Source: Glutinoglossum americanum (Eukaryota; Ascomycota; Geoglossomycetes; Geoglossales; Geoglossaceae). From it: DNA of 25,490 nt. This document shows positions 9,502 through 18,662 of the stretch, in pieces. A program made the translations under genes and the position numbers. The stretch is from the NCBI GenBank assembly GCA_020080175.1, contig JAGHQL010000259.1:1-25490 (forward strand), given 5' to 3'. Below the pieces are notes generated by a model. That model was not told the DNA's origin. It worked only from the letters and a program-made list of their open reading frames with translations, and did no database searches. The number at the start of each line of letters is the position of its first letter. The first letter of the stretch is position 1.

Positions 9502-10451
9502 GTGAGGAGGTAAGCGAGACTGGATTTCCTCAAGTCACATCCAAGAGGGAAGGGATCGATGTGGTGATGAACGGAGCGACAAATTGTCGCTCGGCTCGGT
9601 AAAACGGCCAACTAAGTGGGCGGGCGCCAGTCTCCCATCACAATAACCAAGAGAAACAAGAGCCAGCGCGACTCCAAAACTGGTAGTTTAACCCCCCCGC
9701 TCTGGATGCCAAAATCGCCACGAAGTACGGAGTAAGAGACTAAAAAATAAAGATATTTTCTCATGATCTATGCCACAAAAGATACACCCAAATCCTCCAC
9801 AATAGGCAACTTTAGCCGGGAGGCCCGCAGCCAATGAGTGGTGAGGTCTCTACCCCATTCACCGTATTTCACCACCCATGTCTCACTTCTAAGTACGAGC
9901 AGCCTTGCTCACCCTAGAGTGGAATCGGTGGAGAGCTGGGTATGAGAGTCCGATGTTACTAAACTCAAATTTATTTTGGTCTTCCGCCGCCTCGACCCCC
10001 CTTGCAGGCTCCTCCAGCTTTTCCCACTCTCACTACTCTGTGCCCTATCATCACCGGGGCAGGCGTTCGATTCCCTTGGGACGACCCCGGAATCCAGTTT
10101 CCCGGAGACATCCCTGCCATTACCCAGAGTACCGGCAGGCTAGATGCACTAATACCGGCTCTGGGTTCAGTTTGGCATGGGCGCTGCGGGTTTATTGCGG
10201 TGTGATGGGCTAGGAGGTCACGTGCGGCACTGCGAATAACGCGTCTCATGACTCGTTAACGCGAGCTTCGCCGCACCAACCCCGACGCTATAGATACTAA
10301 AGAGCCAAGTCAACCTTCCACTTGTACCCGCAAGCCTATTAGAATTTTGAACGCTTAGATCCGACCTTCGGAGTTGCCCTTACGGTGGCCAGCGCGCCCA
10401 ATGTGCAGTCCCTAACATCTTAGATCTCTTCAACAACTACCTCCATCTTAA
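9502..10451. other. No supported gene; perfect 9-bp hairpin at 9574-9592
   Basis: GAGCGACAA-A-TTGTCGCTC at 9574-9592 is a perfect hairpin just upstream of the minus-strand gene starting at 9501, so a regulatory palindrome is possible. A plus-strand frame at 10002-10205 (with TTLCPIITGAGVRFPWDD) is mildly protein-like but unrecognised. Nothing else is supported. Confidence 0.35.
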
Positions 10452-10745
10452 ACATGCACCGTTGTCCAAACCTACTATGTACCCTTCGCCGCATCCGCAT
10501 ATGCAACATGCTGCCACCACAACGGCACTGCGGTCACCGTAGAATCAGTTGTGCCCTGCAACAATGTCGTGGGTCGTATCTCTATGTACTTTGTGTTGAA
10601 CAAGATGGAGGATCAGCTCGACCAGAGAGATGTTTGTCTTGGGAACGGGCTGTTCCAAGAGACGGTAGAGGGTCAGGCTTTTCTGTGGCGGGACGCTTGT
10701 ACGGATCCGACATGGTAGAGTCCGCAATGCTTGAATAGGCTTTAG
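10452..10745 (+). pseudogene. Fragment of a cysteine-rich extracellular protein gene
   Basis: One plus frame reads VVQTYYVPFAASAYATCCHH, then NGTAVTVESVVPCNNVVGRI, MEDQLDQRDVCLGNGLFQ, and FLWRDACTDPTW, a TAG, and SPQCLNRL. The order CC...C...DVCLxNGL...CTDxxWxSPxC is one I associate with a common fungal family of secreted or membrane-anchored proteins having a cysteine-rich ectodomain, a Ser/Thr linker and one membrane helix. Here a Cys expected after NGL is Phe, a stop replaces a residue after CTDPTW, and the linker and membrane helix are absent. The start is also missing: a TAA lies just upstream at 10449. The 3' break coincides with the minus-strand transposase remnant that follows. Family is inferred from motif memory. 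Confidence 0.5.
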
Positions 10746-11167
10746 ATAATGTCTCCTCATCTTCTGAAGGTGTTTCTAGTCGCTTGCGCTTTTGACCATG
10801 CTGAGAGGCCCCAATTGAACTTCGTGGTGTCTTCCCACGCAGAGTCGCCTCCTCCGCCTTAGCAATGCTTTCCAGGATTTCCTTCGCAGATAATATAAAA
10901 TGACCTTTGATAGCCATTCTCTTGTCCGACTACCTTGTTTCCCGATTGCCCAAGATACTCGCCTGCATCTTATTCCTGCTAACCAAGAGGCTAACTTGCG
11001 CAGCAAGAGTTTCAACCATTCCTGTCAAACCAATAGCAAAAGGGCGCTTTCTCCAGCTCCAGCTCCCCTCGTTCACATCTTCCCTCACATCCATACAAAG
11101 GTCCTCGAGTCGCATTCACATTACCTCTGTCATCTGCAATCCCCTAGGAATAAAGCCGACAATAGTT
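10739..11167 (-). pseudogene. C-terminal remnant of a pogo/Fot-type transposase
   Basis: One minus frame with two stops runs from about 11167 (IVGFIPRGLQM) through VETLAAQVSLLVSRNKMQAS, the basic joint NRETR-SDKRMAIKG, and HFILSAKEILESIAKAEEAT to KRKRLETPSEDEETL. The layout, a proline-containing block, a helical segment, an RKTRxxxKR-like basic joint, a KxxFxxxxKEIL block and a basic then acidic tail, resembles what I recall of the carboxyl end of Aspergillus pogo/Fot-like (DDE_1) transposases. The catalytic core should lie above 11167 but is not recognisable. Most stops in this short piece can be explained by single transitions. The tail runs into the cysteine-rich gene fragment at about 10740. 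Confidence 0.42.
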
Positions 11168-11997
11168 GATGCCTACTATAGGCTAATTTGGGCACGAAAT
11201 TACCACCCTGGGGCTGCATGCCTGCAAATACACTTAAGACCTAGGGAACGACTGAACCAAACTTGGGTAATTAGCGACAGTTACAACACATTCTAGCTTA
11301 GCCACTCGCCCAACCGAGCTTTAAAACAGTCACCCACCATAGCTTCATTCATGCAATCATGGTCCTTTGCGCCTAGGGCAGGGGTAAGGTCTTTGTTCCG
11401 AAGCGCCGCGGAACGTTCACCAAAAAACGCATGGGTGCCGACCGAAATTCTTCGATTTACTAGAAAACCCAAAAATATCTTATACCTAAAATATAAGCAT
11501 GAGAATTTTGTCGATGTGAGCTTGGTGGCGTATCGCTCCAATGGAAGGGGGGGCAGAGGCTTTTTATCGTTCCTGTGCCGTCCTCGTCGTGGCTTCCGAG
11601 GTCGCAACGTCGGCATCGACCATTGTGGATGGCCGAAGGTTGGGATCTCTTGAGTGATAATAATAAATAGACTTTGTTAATGTTTCGCGGTTCTACTATT
11701 AAATTTAATTGATTTATTGAAACATTGAAACCTTGGCCAATGCTGATGCGAGCCGAAGGCTAGATATAGTTGAAATATGCTATCGTAGGGTGCAGGCAGC
11801 GTAAGTGGTGAGCAAGGGAGTTTGGGAGCCGGATCCCGCGGGTCTTCTCCAAAATTTCGAGCGCCCGCCACTTTCGCCTCCGGCCTCTCGCCTCCCACTT
11901 TCTACAGCCACTGGCTCCGAGCGAAATCATACTAAATCTTTGGTCGCCTCCTGTCGAAAGCTCACTCGGAGGGCAGAGAACAGAGCCGTGCTCACAC
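11168..11997. other. Intergenic; 5' flank of the monooxygenase gene
   Basis: No gene is supported. A minus-strand frame at 11293-11616 begins MPTLRPRKPRRGRHRNDKK but has no recognisable domain. At about 11650-11740 there is a short AT-rich patch. The last 200 bases should contain the promoter of the monooxygenase gene; I see no clear TATA box. Confidence 0.35.
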
Positions 11998-13947
11998 ATG
12001 ACGAGCACCGCAGCCCCGACAAAAATGTCCTCGGACGCAGAGTCGGCGAACCCAGCCTTGGCGGCTGCCTTCGCGGTGCAGGTTCAGCAAAAGTACGCTC
12101 AGGAGCGCGAGAAGCGCCTGCGCGCTGACGGCAACGAGCAATACATTGACCTTTCGTACTCGGACAAGTTCAAGCACTTTAGGGACGATCCCTGGGTCGA
12201 TCCTGATGCCCCCCCCGCCGGAGCCAATGTACCCTCCGGTTCCCGTTACAAGGTGCTCATCCTCGGCGCTGGATTCGGCGGGCTCCTCTCTGCGGTCCGT
12301 TTGATCGAGGCGGGCATTGATGTCAACGACATTCGCCTTGTGGATACGGCCGGAGGCTTCGGAGGCACGTGGTACTGGAACCGGTTTCCGGGGCTGATGT
12401 GCGATGTCGAGAGCTACATCTACATGCCCCTCTTGGAGGAGACGGGCTATATGCCGAAGCACCGGTACTCCTATGGGCCGGAGCTCCGGGGCTACGCCAA
12501 TCTGATCGCAGAGAAGTGGAATCTAGCGGACAAAGCACTTTTCCAAACGGAAGTCAGGCACCTGGGCTGGGACGATACGACTAAGGAGTGGGTGGTCAAT
12601 CTTACCCAAATGCCGAAGGGTGGGGAGGAGCGGGAATTTGAAGTCCAGTCTCAGTTCGTGATTCTTGCTTCCGGAGTGCTCAACCACCCTAAGATCCCAA
12701 AGATTCCTGGACTTGAGGAATTCCAGGGTCACAGCTTCCACACATCCCGCTGGGACTACGCCTACACCGGTGGCTCGCCGACTAATCCCTCTCTTGAGAA
12801 ACTTAAGGACAAGAGGGTCGGTATCATTGGCACTGGCGCCACAGCTATCCAGGCCATTCCGCAGCTCGCGAAATGGGCCAAGCATCTCTACGTCTTCCAG
12901 CGCACACCCTCGTCCATAGATGTTCGCGACCAGCGGCCCACAGACGAGCAATGGTGGTCCGAGGAGGTCCAAGGGCAAAGGGGATGGCAGCGCAAGCGGA
13001 ACTTGAACTTCGCGGCACAATTCGTCGACACCGGCCCGAAGCCCGAGGACAATCTGGTCAACGACGGCTGGTCGAAGTTCGATTCCTACAGCGCTCAGGT
13101 CGGCAGCCCCACGCTGGTGACGATGGAAACGATGGCGCAACACATCGCGGCGCTGCACGCGCTCGACCTGCCGAGGCAGGAGCGTATCCGGGCGCGAGTC
13201 GATGCCATCATCGACGATAAGGCCGTGGCGGCAAAGCTGAAGGCGTGGTATCCGGGCTGGTGCAAGCGGCCGTGCTTTCACGATGATTACCTCATCGCCT
13301 TCAACCAGCCCAATGTAACGCTGGTCGACACCGACGGCCGGGGTATTGACGCACTCACCCCCGCCGGTGTCCGCGCTGCGGGCGCTGAGTTCCCGCTCGA
13401 CGTCCTCATCTTCAGCACAGGCTTCCGCTCGCCCACGCTGGGCAGCTCTGCGGGCAAGGCCAACCTCACCGTTATCGGCCGCGGTGGGCAGTCGCTCGAG
13501 GACAAATGGACACAAGGCGTCAGCACCCTCCACGGAGTTCTCAGCCGCGGCTTCCCTAACCTCTTCTTCCCGGGCCTCAGCCAGTCCGGCGTGACGGCTA
13601 ACTACACCTTCATAATGGACAGCCTCGCGCGACATGTGGCCTTTATCCTCGCGGCGACGAAGGCCCAAGCAGCGACGGGGCAACGAGTCGCCGTCGAACC
13701 GTCTCCGGAGGCAGAGCAGGCGTGGACCATGCAGATCTTGGCCCGCGCCATCTCATTCGCGGGCATGTCTGGCTGTACGCCTAACTACATCAACCGTGAG
13801 TGTGAGCTGGACCGCGGGAGCAACGAGGAGCAGATGCGGACGGCCCAATCGGCGCCCTGGGGGGATGGGTTCGCTAGCTACCTAGATGTCATCGAGGGGT
13901 GGAGGGCGAAGGGGGACCTGGAGGGGGTGGTGATCACGGCGGTGTGA
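11998..13947 (+). CDS. Type I Baeyer-Villiger monooxygenase (FAD/NADPH)
   Basis: This is an intact, intronless 649-residue frame. Class I flavoprotein monooxygenases of this type insert an oxygen next to a ketone, making esters or lactones. Visible landmarks are the FAD-binding GAGFGG at 90-95; GGTWYWNRFPGLMCD at 122-136; the Baeyer-Villiger fingerprint FQGHSFHTSRWD at 242-253, with G244, H248 and W252; the NADPH-binding GTGATA at 278-283; QRTP at 301-304, whose Arg302 should be the catalytic arginine; and DVLIFSTGF at 468-476. An amino-terminal extension of about 80 residues and the length resemble the cyclopentadecanone-monooxygenase-like group. The second Met (residue 10, at 12025) has A at -3 and is a better start by context. 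GC content is clearly above that of its neighbours. No polyketide or terpene gene lies nearby, so the substrate is unknown. Confidence 0.92.
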   Translation: MTSTAAPTKMSSDAESANPALAAAFAVQVQQKYAQEREKRLRADGNEQYIDLSYSDKFKHFRDDPWVDPDAPPAGANVPSGSRYKVLILGAGFGGLLSAVRLIEAGIDVNDIRLVDTAGGFGGTWYWNRFPGLMCDVESYIYMPLLEETGYMPKHRYSYGPELRGYANLIAEKWNLADKALFQTEVRHLGWDDTTKEWVVNLTQMPKGGEEREFEVQSQFVILASGVLNHPKIPKIPGLEEFQGHSFHTSRWDYAYTGGSPTNPSLEKLKDKRVGIIGTGATAIQAIPQLAKWAKHLYVFQRTPSSIDVRDQRPTDEQWWSEEVQGQRGWQRKRNLNFAAQFVDTGPKPEDNLVNDGWSKFDSYSAQVGSPTLVTMETMAQHIAALHALDLPRQERIRARVDAIIDDKAVAAKLKAWYPGWCKRPCFHDDYLIAFNQPNVTLVDTDGRGIDALTPAGVRAAGAEFPLDVLIFSTGFRSPTLGSSAGKANLTVIGRGGQSLEDKWTQGVSTLHGVLSRGFPNLFFPGLSQSGVTANYTFIMDSLARHVAFILAATKAQAATGQRVAVEPSPEAEQAWTMQILARAISFAGMSGCTPNYINRECELDRGSNEEQMRTAQSAPWGDGFASYLDVIEGWRAKGDLEGVVITAV

Positions 13948-14444
13948 ACGGGGCCGGGGGTTGAAGGGCCTGGGTCGCGCGAATTATTGTGATATCGACT
14001 CAGCTGCCTAGAGCTGGTGGCGTGGTCGATGGAAGCTCCAGTGTGTCAGTGCTATTAAACCAGCTAGTACTCTCTGTGCTTTCGTAACTAGCCAATGCAT
14101 TCATCTCACCTGCTCACGCTATAATCGCAACACGAGTGACGGTCATCGTCTCACTGGCATGCCGGCTGGGAATCATGGAACGAGTGAACAAGGCATGAGG
14201 CAACGCCTAGGCCAGTCTAGTGGTATTAGAAGATGACGTGATCTACGGTTGAAACAAAACCCACGATAGCATCTAGAATGTAACGCCCCACGTTAAACCG
14301 TGGGCCTTTAGGACAATTTGCAAATCACCGACAGGAAGCGGCTTCTCTATGGCAGGGTATCTATACAGAGTAGCTCCAACATGTTGATAGGCGGTGGCAA
14401 TGGAGACCTTGGCGGCTAGGACGATATCCATTTGGTGTTGAGCA
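13948..14444. other. 3' flank of the monooxygenase; no gene supported
   Basis: A minus-strand frame overlaps 14273-14527 (with IATAYQHVGATLYRYPAIEK and LPVGDLQIVLKAHGL), but its start lies inside MITE copy B, so any gene here would be interrupted or chance. A small hairpin, CCCACG-TTAAAC-CGTGGG, lies at 14286-14303. Confidence 0.35.
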
Positions 14445-14566
14445 CTGTGGAGGGTGTTTCTAGGCCCGCTTATTAATGGCCCTGGCAGGGGCAGACTCAT
14501 TCGCAGCTTCGCCGCTATTAGAAGCAATCATCCTTCTACCCACCGGCTGAACTCCAGCCTCCACAG
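14445..14566. mobile_element. MITE copy B, 122 bp, CA on both sides
   Basis: It begins CTGTGGAGGGTGTTTCTAGG and ends CCTCCACAG, perfect 9-bp inverted ends. CA stands directly outside both ends (14443-14444 and 14567-14568). The right half, CATCCTTCTACCCACCGGCT to the end, matches copy A at 6510-6670 with few changes; the middle is 39 bp shorter. This copy is GC-richer and so less decayed than copy A. It is non-coding. Confidence 0.72.
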
Positions 14567-14568
14567 CA

Positions 14569-15222
14569 CTCAGCTCGGCAACATACTCAAGATCAGCTCC
14601 TCTAGCGTGAGGTATTGGTCCCTTCGCGGCCCACTGCTCCAGTTGGCCCGAAGGAATTCAAGCAAGACGGGCGCTATAGTGGCACTAAGAAATCACGAGG
14701 CGTAGCCAAAGGCGGGAAATCCCGACAGACCTTCCGCCGCATCACGTGCCCTCGGTGGAGATCGCGGAGGCATTTCAAAAAGGGGAAGACCACTAACGAA
14801 TGAACCGAAGCAGATAACAGAGACGGGCAGGGATGACAAGAAATACCCCCATCGCAACTACGATTGGAACCGCTAACCGCCGCTCCGCTTGGTTGATTAG
14901 GGTGTTGGCGGAGGCAGAGGCGGGAAAGAGACACGTATTATGCAAACGACGGCAAACTGAATATTTATAGTGGTCAGGGAGTGTTCAGCACTTTCGCTCT
15001 GAAATAGAGCAAAGCAATTCATTCGCTATTAGAATCTCCTTGACTTAAGGCTCGCTTGGCGTACTGAAAAGGGGGTACAACCAGGGTGGATCCAGTTCCA
15101 AGCAACTTCGGTCCCAGGCCTCAGTTCTTCACGTGCTTCACGACGAGCGGGTAACAGTTGATAGTGTTGGAGGTGGTGACTCGGCATTGTTGCCACGGTG
15201 TCAAGATCACAGAAAAGGGGGT
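14569..15222. other. No supported gene
   Basis: Short overlapping frames on both strands between 14600 and 14935 carry basic or Ser-rich low-information sequence and no motif. Nothing else is recognisable up to the hairpin pair. Confidence 0.3.
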
Positions 15223-15277
15223 GGCGATGGCGAAGCCATCGCCCATTTGACGTGTATTTAATGCGGGCTCAACCCGC
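15223..15277. repeat. Pair of strong hairpins, Helitron-end-like
   Basis: GGCGATGGC-GAA-GCCATCGCC at 15223-15243 is a perfect 9-bp stem with a GAA loop. GCGGG-CTCAA-CCCGC follows at 15263-15277. Two strong hairpins with GAA-type loops within 55 bp resemble structures I associate with Helitron 3' ends in fungi, but no CTRR end or Helitron protein is visible, so the identity is open. Confidence 0.45.
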
Positions 15278-16541
15278 GCCCAATTCAAGTCAATCGGTTG
15301 CTCCAGAATATTGCAACAGATAGCATAACGATTTGCACGAGGGCGTCTTTCACTTACCTACGGGCAACATCGCAAAAACGGAAACTTGAAAGAAGTATCG
15401 ATGCATCGCGATTTTAACAGTGGTTCTTAGTTCCCTCCTAGATGCATGTTCGCTATGAAACAATGGCAGCCCTCGCGAGTATTCAAGCAACTCTCTTTTA
15501 AAAAGGACTAACAGTGCATATCAGCAGAGGGGGTGGTGAGTATTGTGGAGGCAAATAGCCCTCGCTCAGAGTTTTCCGTTTTCGCGATGTTATGCTAGGT
15601 ATATTAGAGTATGAGACAGCATCCCCAACAGCAGGTAGGGTCAGCCTTTGCAGGGCCAAAAACACACTCGCCACCAGTCCATAAATTTTCATCATAGAGC
15701 ACAGAGCAAGCCCGAAACGTATCATGAAGATGATCCTAATAACTATACAGCGCCGTACGCCAGCTACCCCTGCCCAATGCACGCAATAAACGCAGGAGCT
15801 ACTAGAAGATAGGAGAAATATATTGGCGAGCGGAACTAGGAGGGGTGGCTCAGCGCGCTGGATTCGTGTGTCGATGGTCGGTAGGAGAGTGATGCATGTC
15901 CGAATAGTCCTGACCCAATCCCGATTCAAGGTTAACCTAGACCACCTAGTGTTAAAGCGGTCGACGACTAACCCCAACCGAGTCAGCTAAGCACCCTATA
16001 TTCCGTCTAGCTAACCCTTAGGAAACCTCGCCCTATTTCCGGGCACAAGGAACCCTTGGTGTACCCCCCACAAAAGCCATCCCTTGATCCCTGCACAAGA
16101 CTTAAGATAGTCAACATCTTCCCAAAAAAAAAAGAAAGCCTAGATAGAAGGTAGTTATCGTCTTAAGCTCCTCAACGTCCCATATTCGTAAATATATACC
16201 AAGTACCCGCTTCGCCTCTATAGGCTCATTTGTAGCTCTACTTCTTCAGGTTCAAAGGTGCCCTGTCTAGTAGATCCCCACATTATCCCTTTCTCGAAAC
16301 GTCTGTGGGCTGGGCGGTAGACAGGTTTGAAGAGAATGCGTGGAAGGTAATAGAATAAGCATGATGATATATTCAAATATCTACCGACTGTGGAGGAGAG
16401 TAAGGAGGGCATATGTACAGGGCTTAAAAGTGCTGGCGACTGGTAGGGATGGCGATGGGTGGGAATGGTGGTGGGACAGTTGATAACGAGACGTTAGTTG
16501 CTTGTATTGCTAGATTCAACTACTGCACAACCTTCCTGTGC
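15278..16541. other. No confident gene; solitary MITE-like end at 15543
   Basis: On the minus strand the 3' terminus of the MITE family recurs: TTTGCCTCCACAATACT at about 15539-15555, with TA outside it at 15541-15542. It differs from the right end of copy A at one position in 17, and no partner end was found. A long minus frame at 15498-15977 starts only at a TTG, lacks motifs and ends inside this repeat, so I do not call it. A run of ten A lies at about 16125-16134. Confidence 0.35.
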
Positions 16542-16766
16542 CTAGACAAGATGCCGTCCGAACAGTGCCTCCACCTCTGCCAGCCTGCCCTGGGCCTTGC
16601 AGAGGCTGTCTAGGTTGCCGACCGTTTCCAGTGTCGATTGGTGGTCAGGCCCAAGCGCCTTCTCGTACCCTGCATTGGATTCGCCTAATCTGCTTTTGAG
16701 CATGGAAGGCAAAACATCAAAGGTATCACAGGCTTTCGCCTGTGGCGGTACGCAACATTTTTGCAT
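16542..16766 (-). pseudogene. TPR-repeat fragment of an NLR-type protein
   Basis: Within a 74-codon minus frame, residues from about 31 on read NAGYEKALGPDHQSTLETVG then NLDSLCKAQGRLAEVEALF. This is one kinesin-light-chain-type tetratricopeptide repeat (YEKALGPDHxSTLxTVxNLxxLxxxQGKLxEAExL), the version that forms the carboxyl sensor of many fungal NB-ARC/TPR NLR proteins. Only about one repeat remains; the first 25 residues do not fit, the frame stops right after GRHLV, and no NB-ARC domain is present upstream. It is a dead fragment. As a family such proteins act in nonself recognition and programmed cell death; that role is inferred for the ancestor. Confidence 0.72.
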
Positions 16767-17682
16767 GAACTGAGAGCCACCATGTGCAGCTTTTCTAAGC
16801 CGTGGCTATGGATGGATCAGACGCGTGGTGCACATAGCCTTCGTAAGATAGAAGCTGATACGATCAGCAACTGAGCTTCTTCGACACTCACAGCTCCTCA
16901 GACTTCTGAGCCAATACCCAAGTTTGATGGCTCTAATTGCTTTGTGCTAGTAAGCTCGAACAACCTTGAATCCGTCGAGGTCAATGGTCGAGGTCTCACC
17001 CAACCGTGCCAGCAGAGGCCGTTGTGCCGATCGTTGCGACAGCGAGAGTTCCACTGCTGCTCGTTGTTGTGGAACCGCTTGATATAGATGCTCTGCTCGG
17101 GAATTACCACCGGATAATTGCTTATGATCAGGTATAAGCGCATGAACAGGAGCATAGACAAAGGTCCCAGTGGTTTGACTGGAAACCTAGAGTCCGAGAC
17201 GACCGAAAGGAACGATTTGGCGAACCCCACCGGGATTGTATGGCCGATGTGATTTTTCTCACCAACTCCCAAACCCAAATAATTCTCAAACCAATTGTGA
17301 TATAGATGACAGTTGAATATAAGTTCTATCCTTGATGATCTCGTTGCTTAAGGAGTGGTGGGGCGAGCAAGCAACCTCGAGCGTTTTAAATCCTAGAGAT
17401 TCGGTGTTAATAATGTACGGGGAGCCACCGCCGTCCAACAGAAGGGATACACAGCGGGCCTAAGGCCCAGCGTTTAAAGAAGTCATAAATCGCAAGGCTA
17501 GTATTACCGTGGGAATATGTCTAGAGCGATGTTCAACAGCCTCAATATTGAATTTTCTCCGATTTCTGGCAAGGTTTTTGAGATCGGCCTATGCGAGGGT
17601 CATATATTTCCTCTTGACAATAGGCACACGAGCAAATAGGGATTATTGATATTGAACCCGATAAATTTATCCCGTGCTAGCA
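16767..17682. other. No supported gene
   Basis: A minus frame at 16898-17278 contains IPEQSIYIKRFHNNEQQWNS and a Cys/His/Trp-rich end but has no family match and no splice context. The remainder up to 17682, the 3' flank of the next gene, shows nothing recognisable. Confidence 0.3.
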
Positions 17683-18662
17683 CTAGTGGGCGTGAGGCCT
17701 CGGAAACCTCCATGCAAGCACGGCAACGATGACCGCTAATAGACCCACGCCCAGCCCTACACCTAGTGCAATCTTGTTATCATCTGATAGTAGACTACCC
17801 GAGCCATCCGCGCTATCGTTTGAGGTCAACGGGAAATCCGTAGCCGTGACTGAACTTGAGAGCGTGATTTTCGGGGATGGAAAGACACTCGAGCTGGAGA
17901 TTCGCGGTACAAATAACGAGGGAAGGTAAGGCGTCTCGAGCAGGACTGAAGACTCTGTGCTACTTCCTTCGCCTATCGTTCGCGGCTGGGAAGTAGTTGA
18001 GGGAGTGCTGGATATACTGAATGAAGCTGCTACGAATGGAAATTTGCCTTAGCCGATGCTCCTTAACGTGAGAGGATATGTATACCTGAAGCCCCAGTCG
18101 TTGTAGTCTCATATATACGCACAGTGAAATCGCGGGTATAGCAAATAAACATGGACCAGGGTCCTTGATCCGCGAGGTCACGATAGAGCAGTTCCGTAAG
18201 GCAGGCCGTTTTACTACTCTAGCAGGCATCAGTCACTGGCCCCAAAAAATTGGTTAAGCTTGATTGTAGTCGACACATACCACGTATAACTTTCCGTGGG
18301 TCCGACTACCATAACAGAACTGCCAACACATGTTGTTGCAATACCAAAACTAGATGCAGTTGTAGGACAGCATGCTGCAGCCGAAATTGTTTTCCTTATG
18401 GTGTAGTCGGTAGGGCAACCTATCGGACTCCCTGCTCAGAGGTAAGTTCGGGTGTATACAACGTAAGTATCCGAATGTCTAGCGGATCCTTACAGTTACC
18501 CGCCATGTCGACATATCCGATGAAGTTTGGTGCATCCGACGGATCCATTCTCTCTCTCAGGCCTGAAAAAGCGGTGACTGTCGGCAAAGCGGACACAGCT
18601 TGCTTAAGTTCGACCAGGAGCATATATACAAAGATCGTAACGACGTAACACCTGTTAGTCAT
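17683..18662 (-). CDS. Ser-rich single-pass membrane protein, four exons
   Basis: No single frame shows this gene; splicing reveals it. Exons are 18662-18494, 18431-18281, 18216-18086 and 18029-17683, total 798 nt (265 residues plus TAG). Introns of 62, 64 and 56 nt start GTAAGG, GTATGT and GTATAC, and all phases join. The product has a signal peptide (TIFVYMLLVELKQAVSA within 1-25), an ectodomain with WSPIGCPTDYTI at 57-68 and AAACCPTTAS at 74-83, a block with ACLTELLYRDL and FICYTRDFTVRIYETTTT, a Ser/Thr-rich stalk (about 150-230), a membrane helix I237-W257 (IALGVGLGVGLLAVIVAVLAW minus its last residues) and a short basic tail. This plan is common among fungal cell-surface proteins; function unknown. 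Intron 2 is least sure: its acceptor would be GAG; a GTGTCG donor with the TAG acceptor also keeps the frame and adds two residues. Confidence 0.75.

Noticed and set aside
10055-10085. T-arm-like GTTCGATTCCC suggesting a tRNA
   Set aside because: No acceptor stem, D arm or anticodon arm can be folded around it.
12523-13683. A 386-codon open frame on the minus strand inside the monooxygenase gene
   Set aside because: It is the GC-driven antisense shadow of a strongly supported gene and has no motif of its own.
14273-14527. Minus-strand 84-codon frame with LPVGDLQIVLKAHGL
   Set aside because: Its start lies within MITE copy B and no homologous domain is apparent.
15498-15977. A 159-codon minus-strand frame with hydrophobic segments
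   Set aside because: It starts only at TTG, has no motif, and ends inside a MITE-like terminal repeat; the length is within chance for the region.
16388-16396. CTGTGGAGG at 16388 as another MITE end
   Set aside because: Only nine bases match, with no TA or CA duplication and no further similarity.
16898-17278. A 126-codon minus-strand frame with a Cys/His/Trp-rich part
   Set aside because: No recognisable family, no splice context and no coding-like composition.
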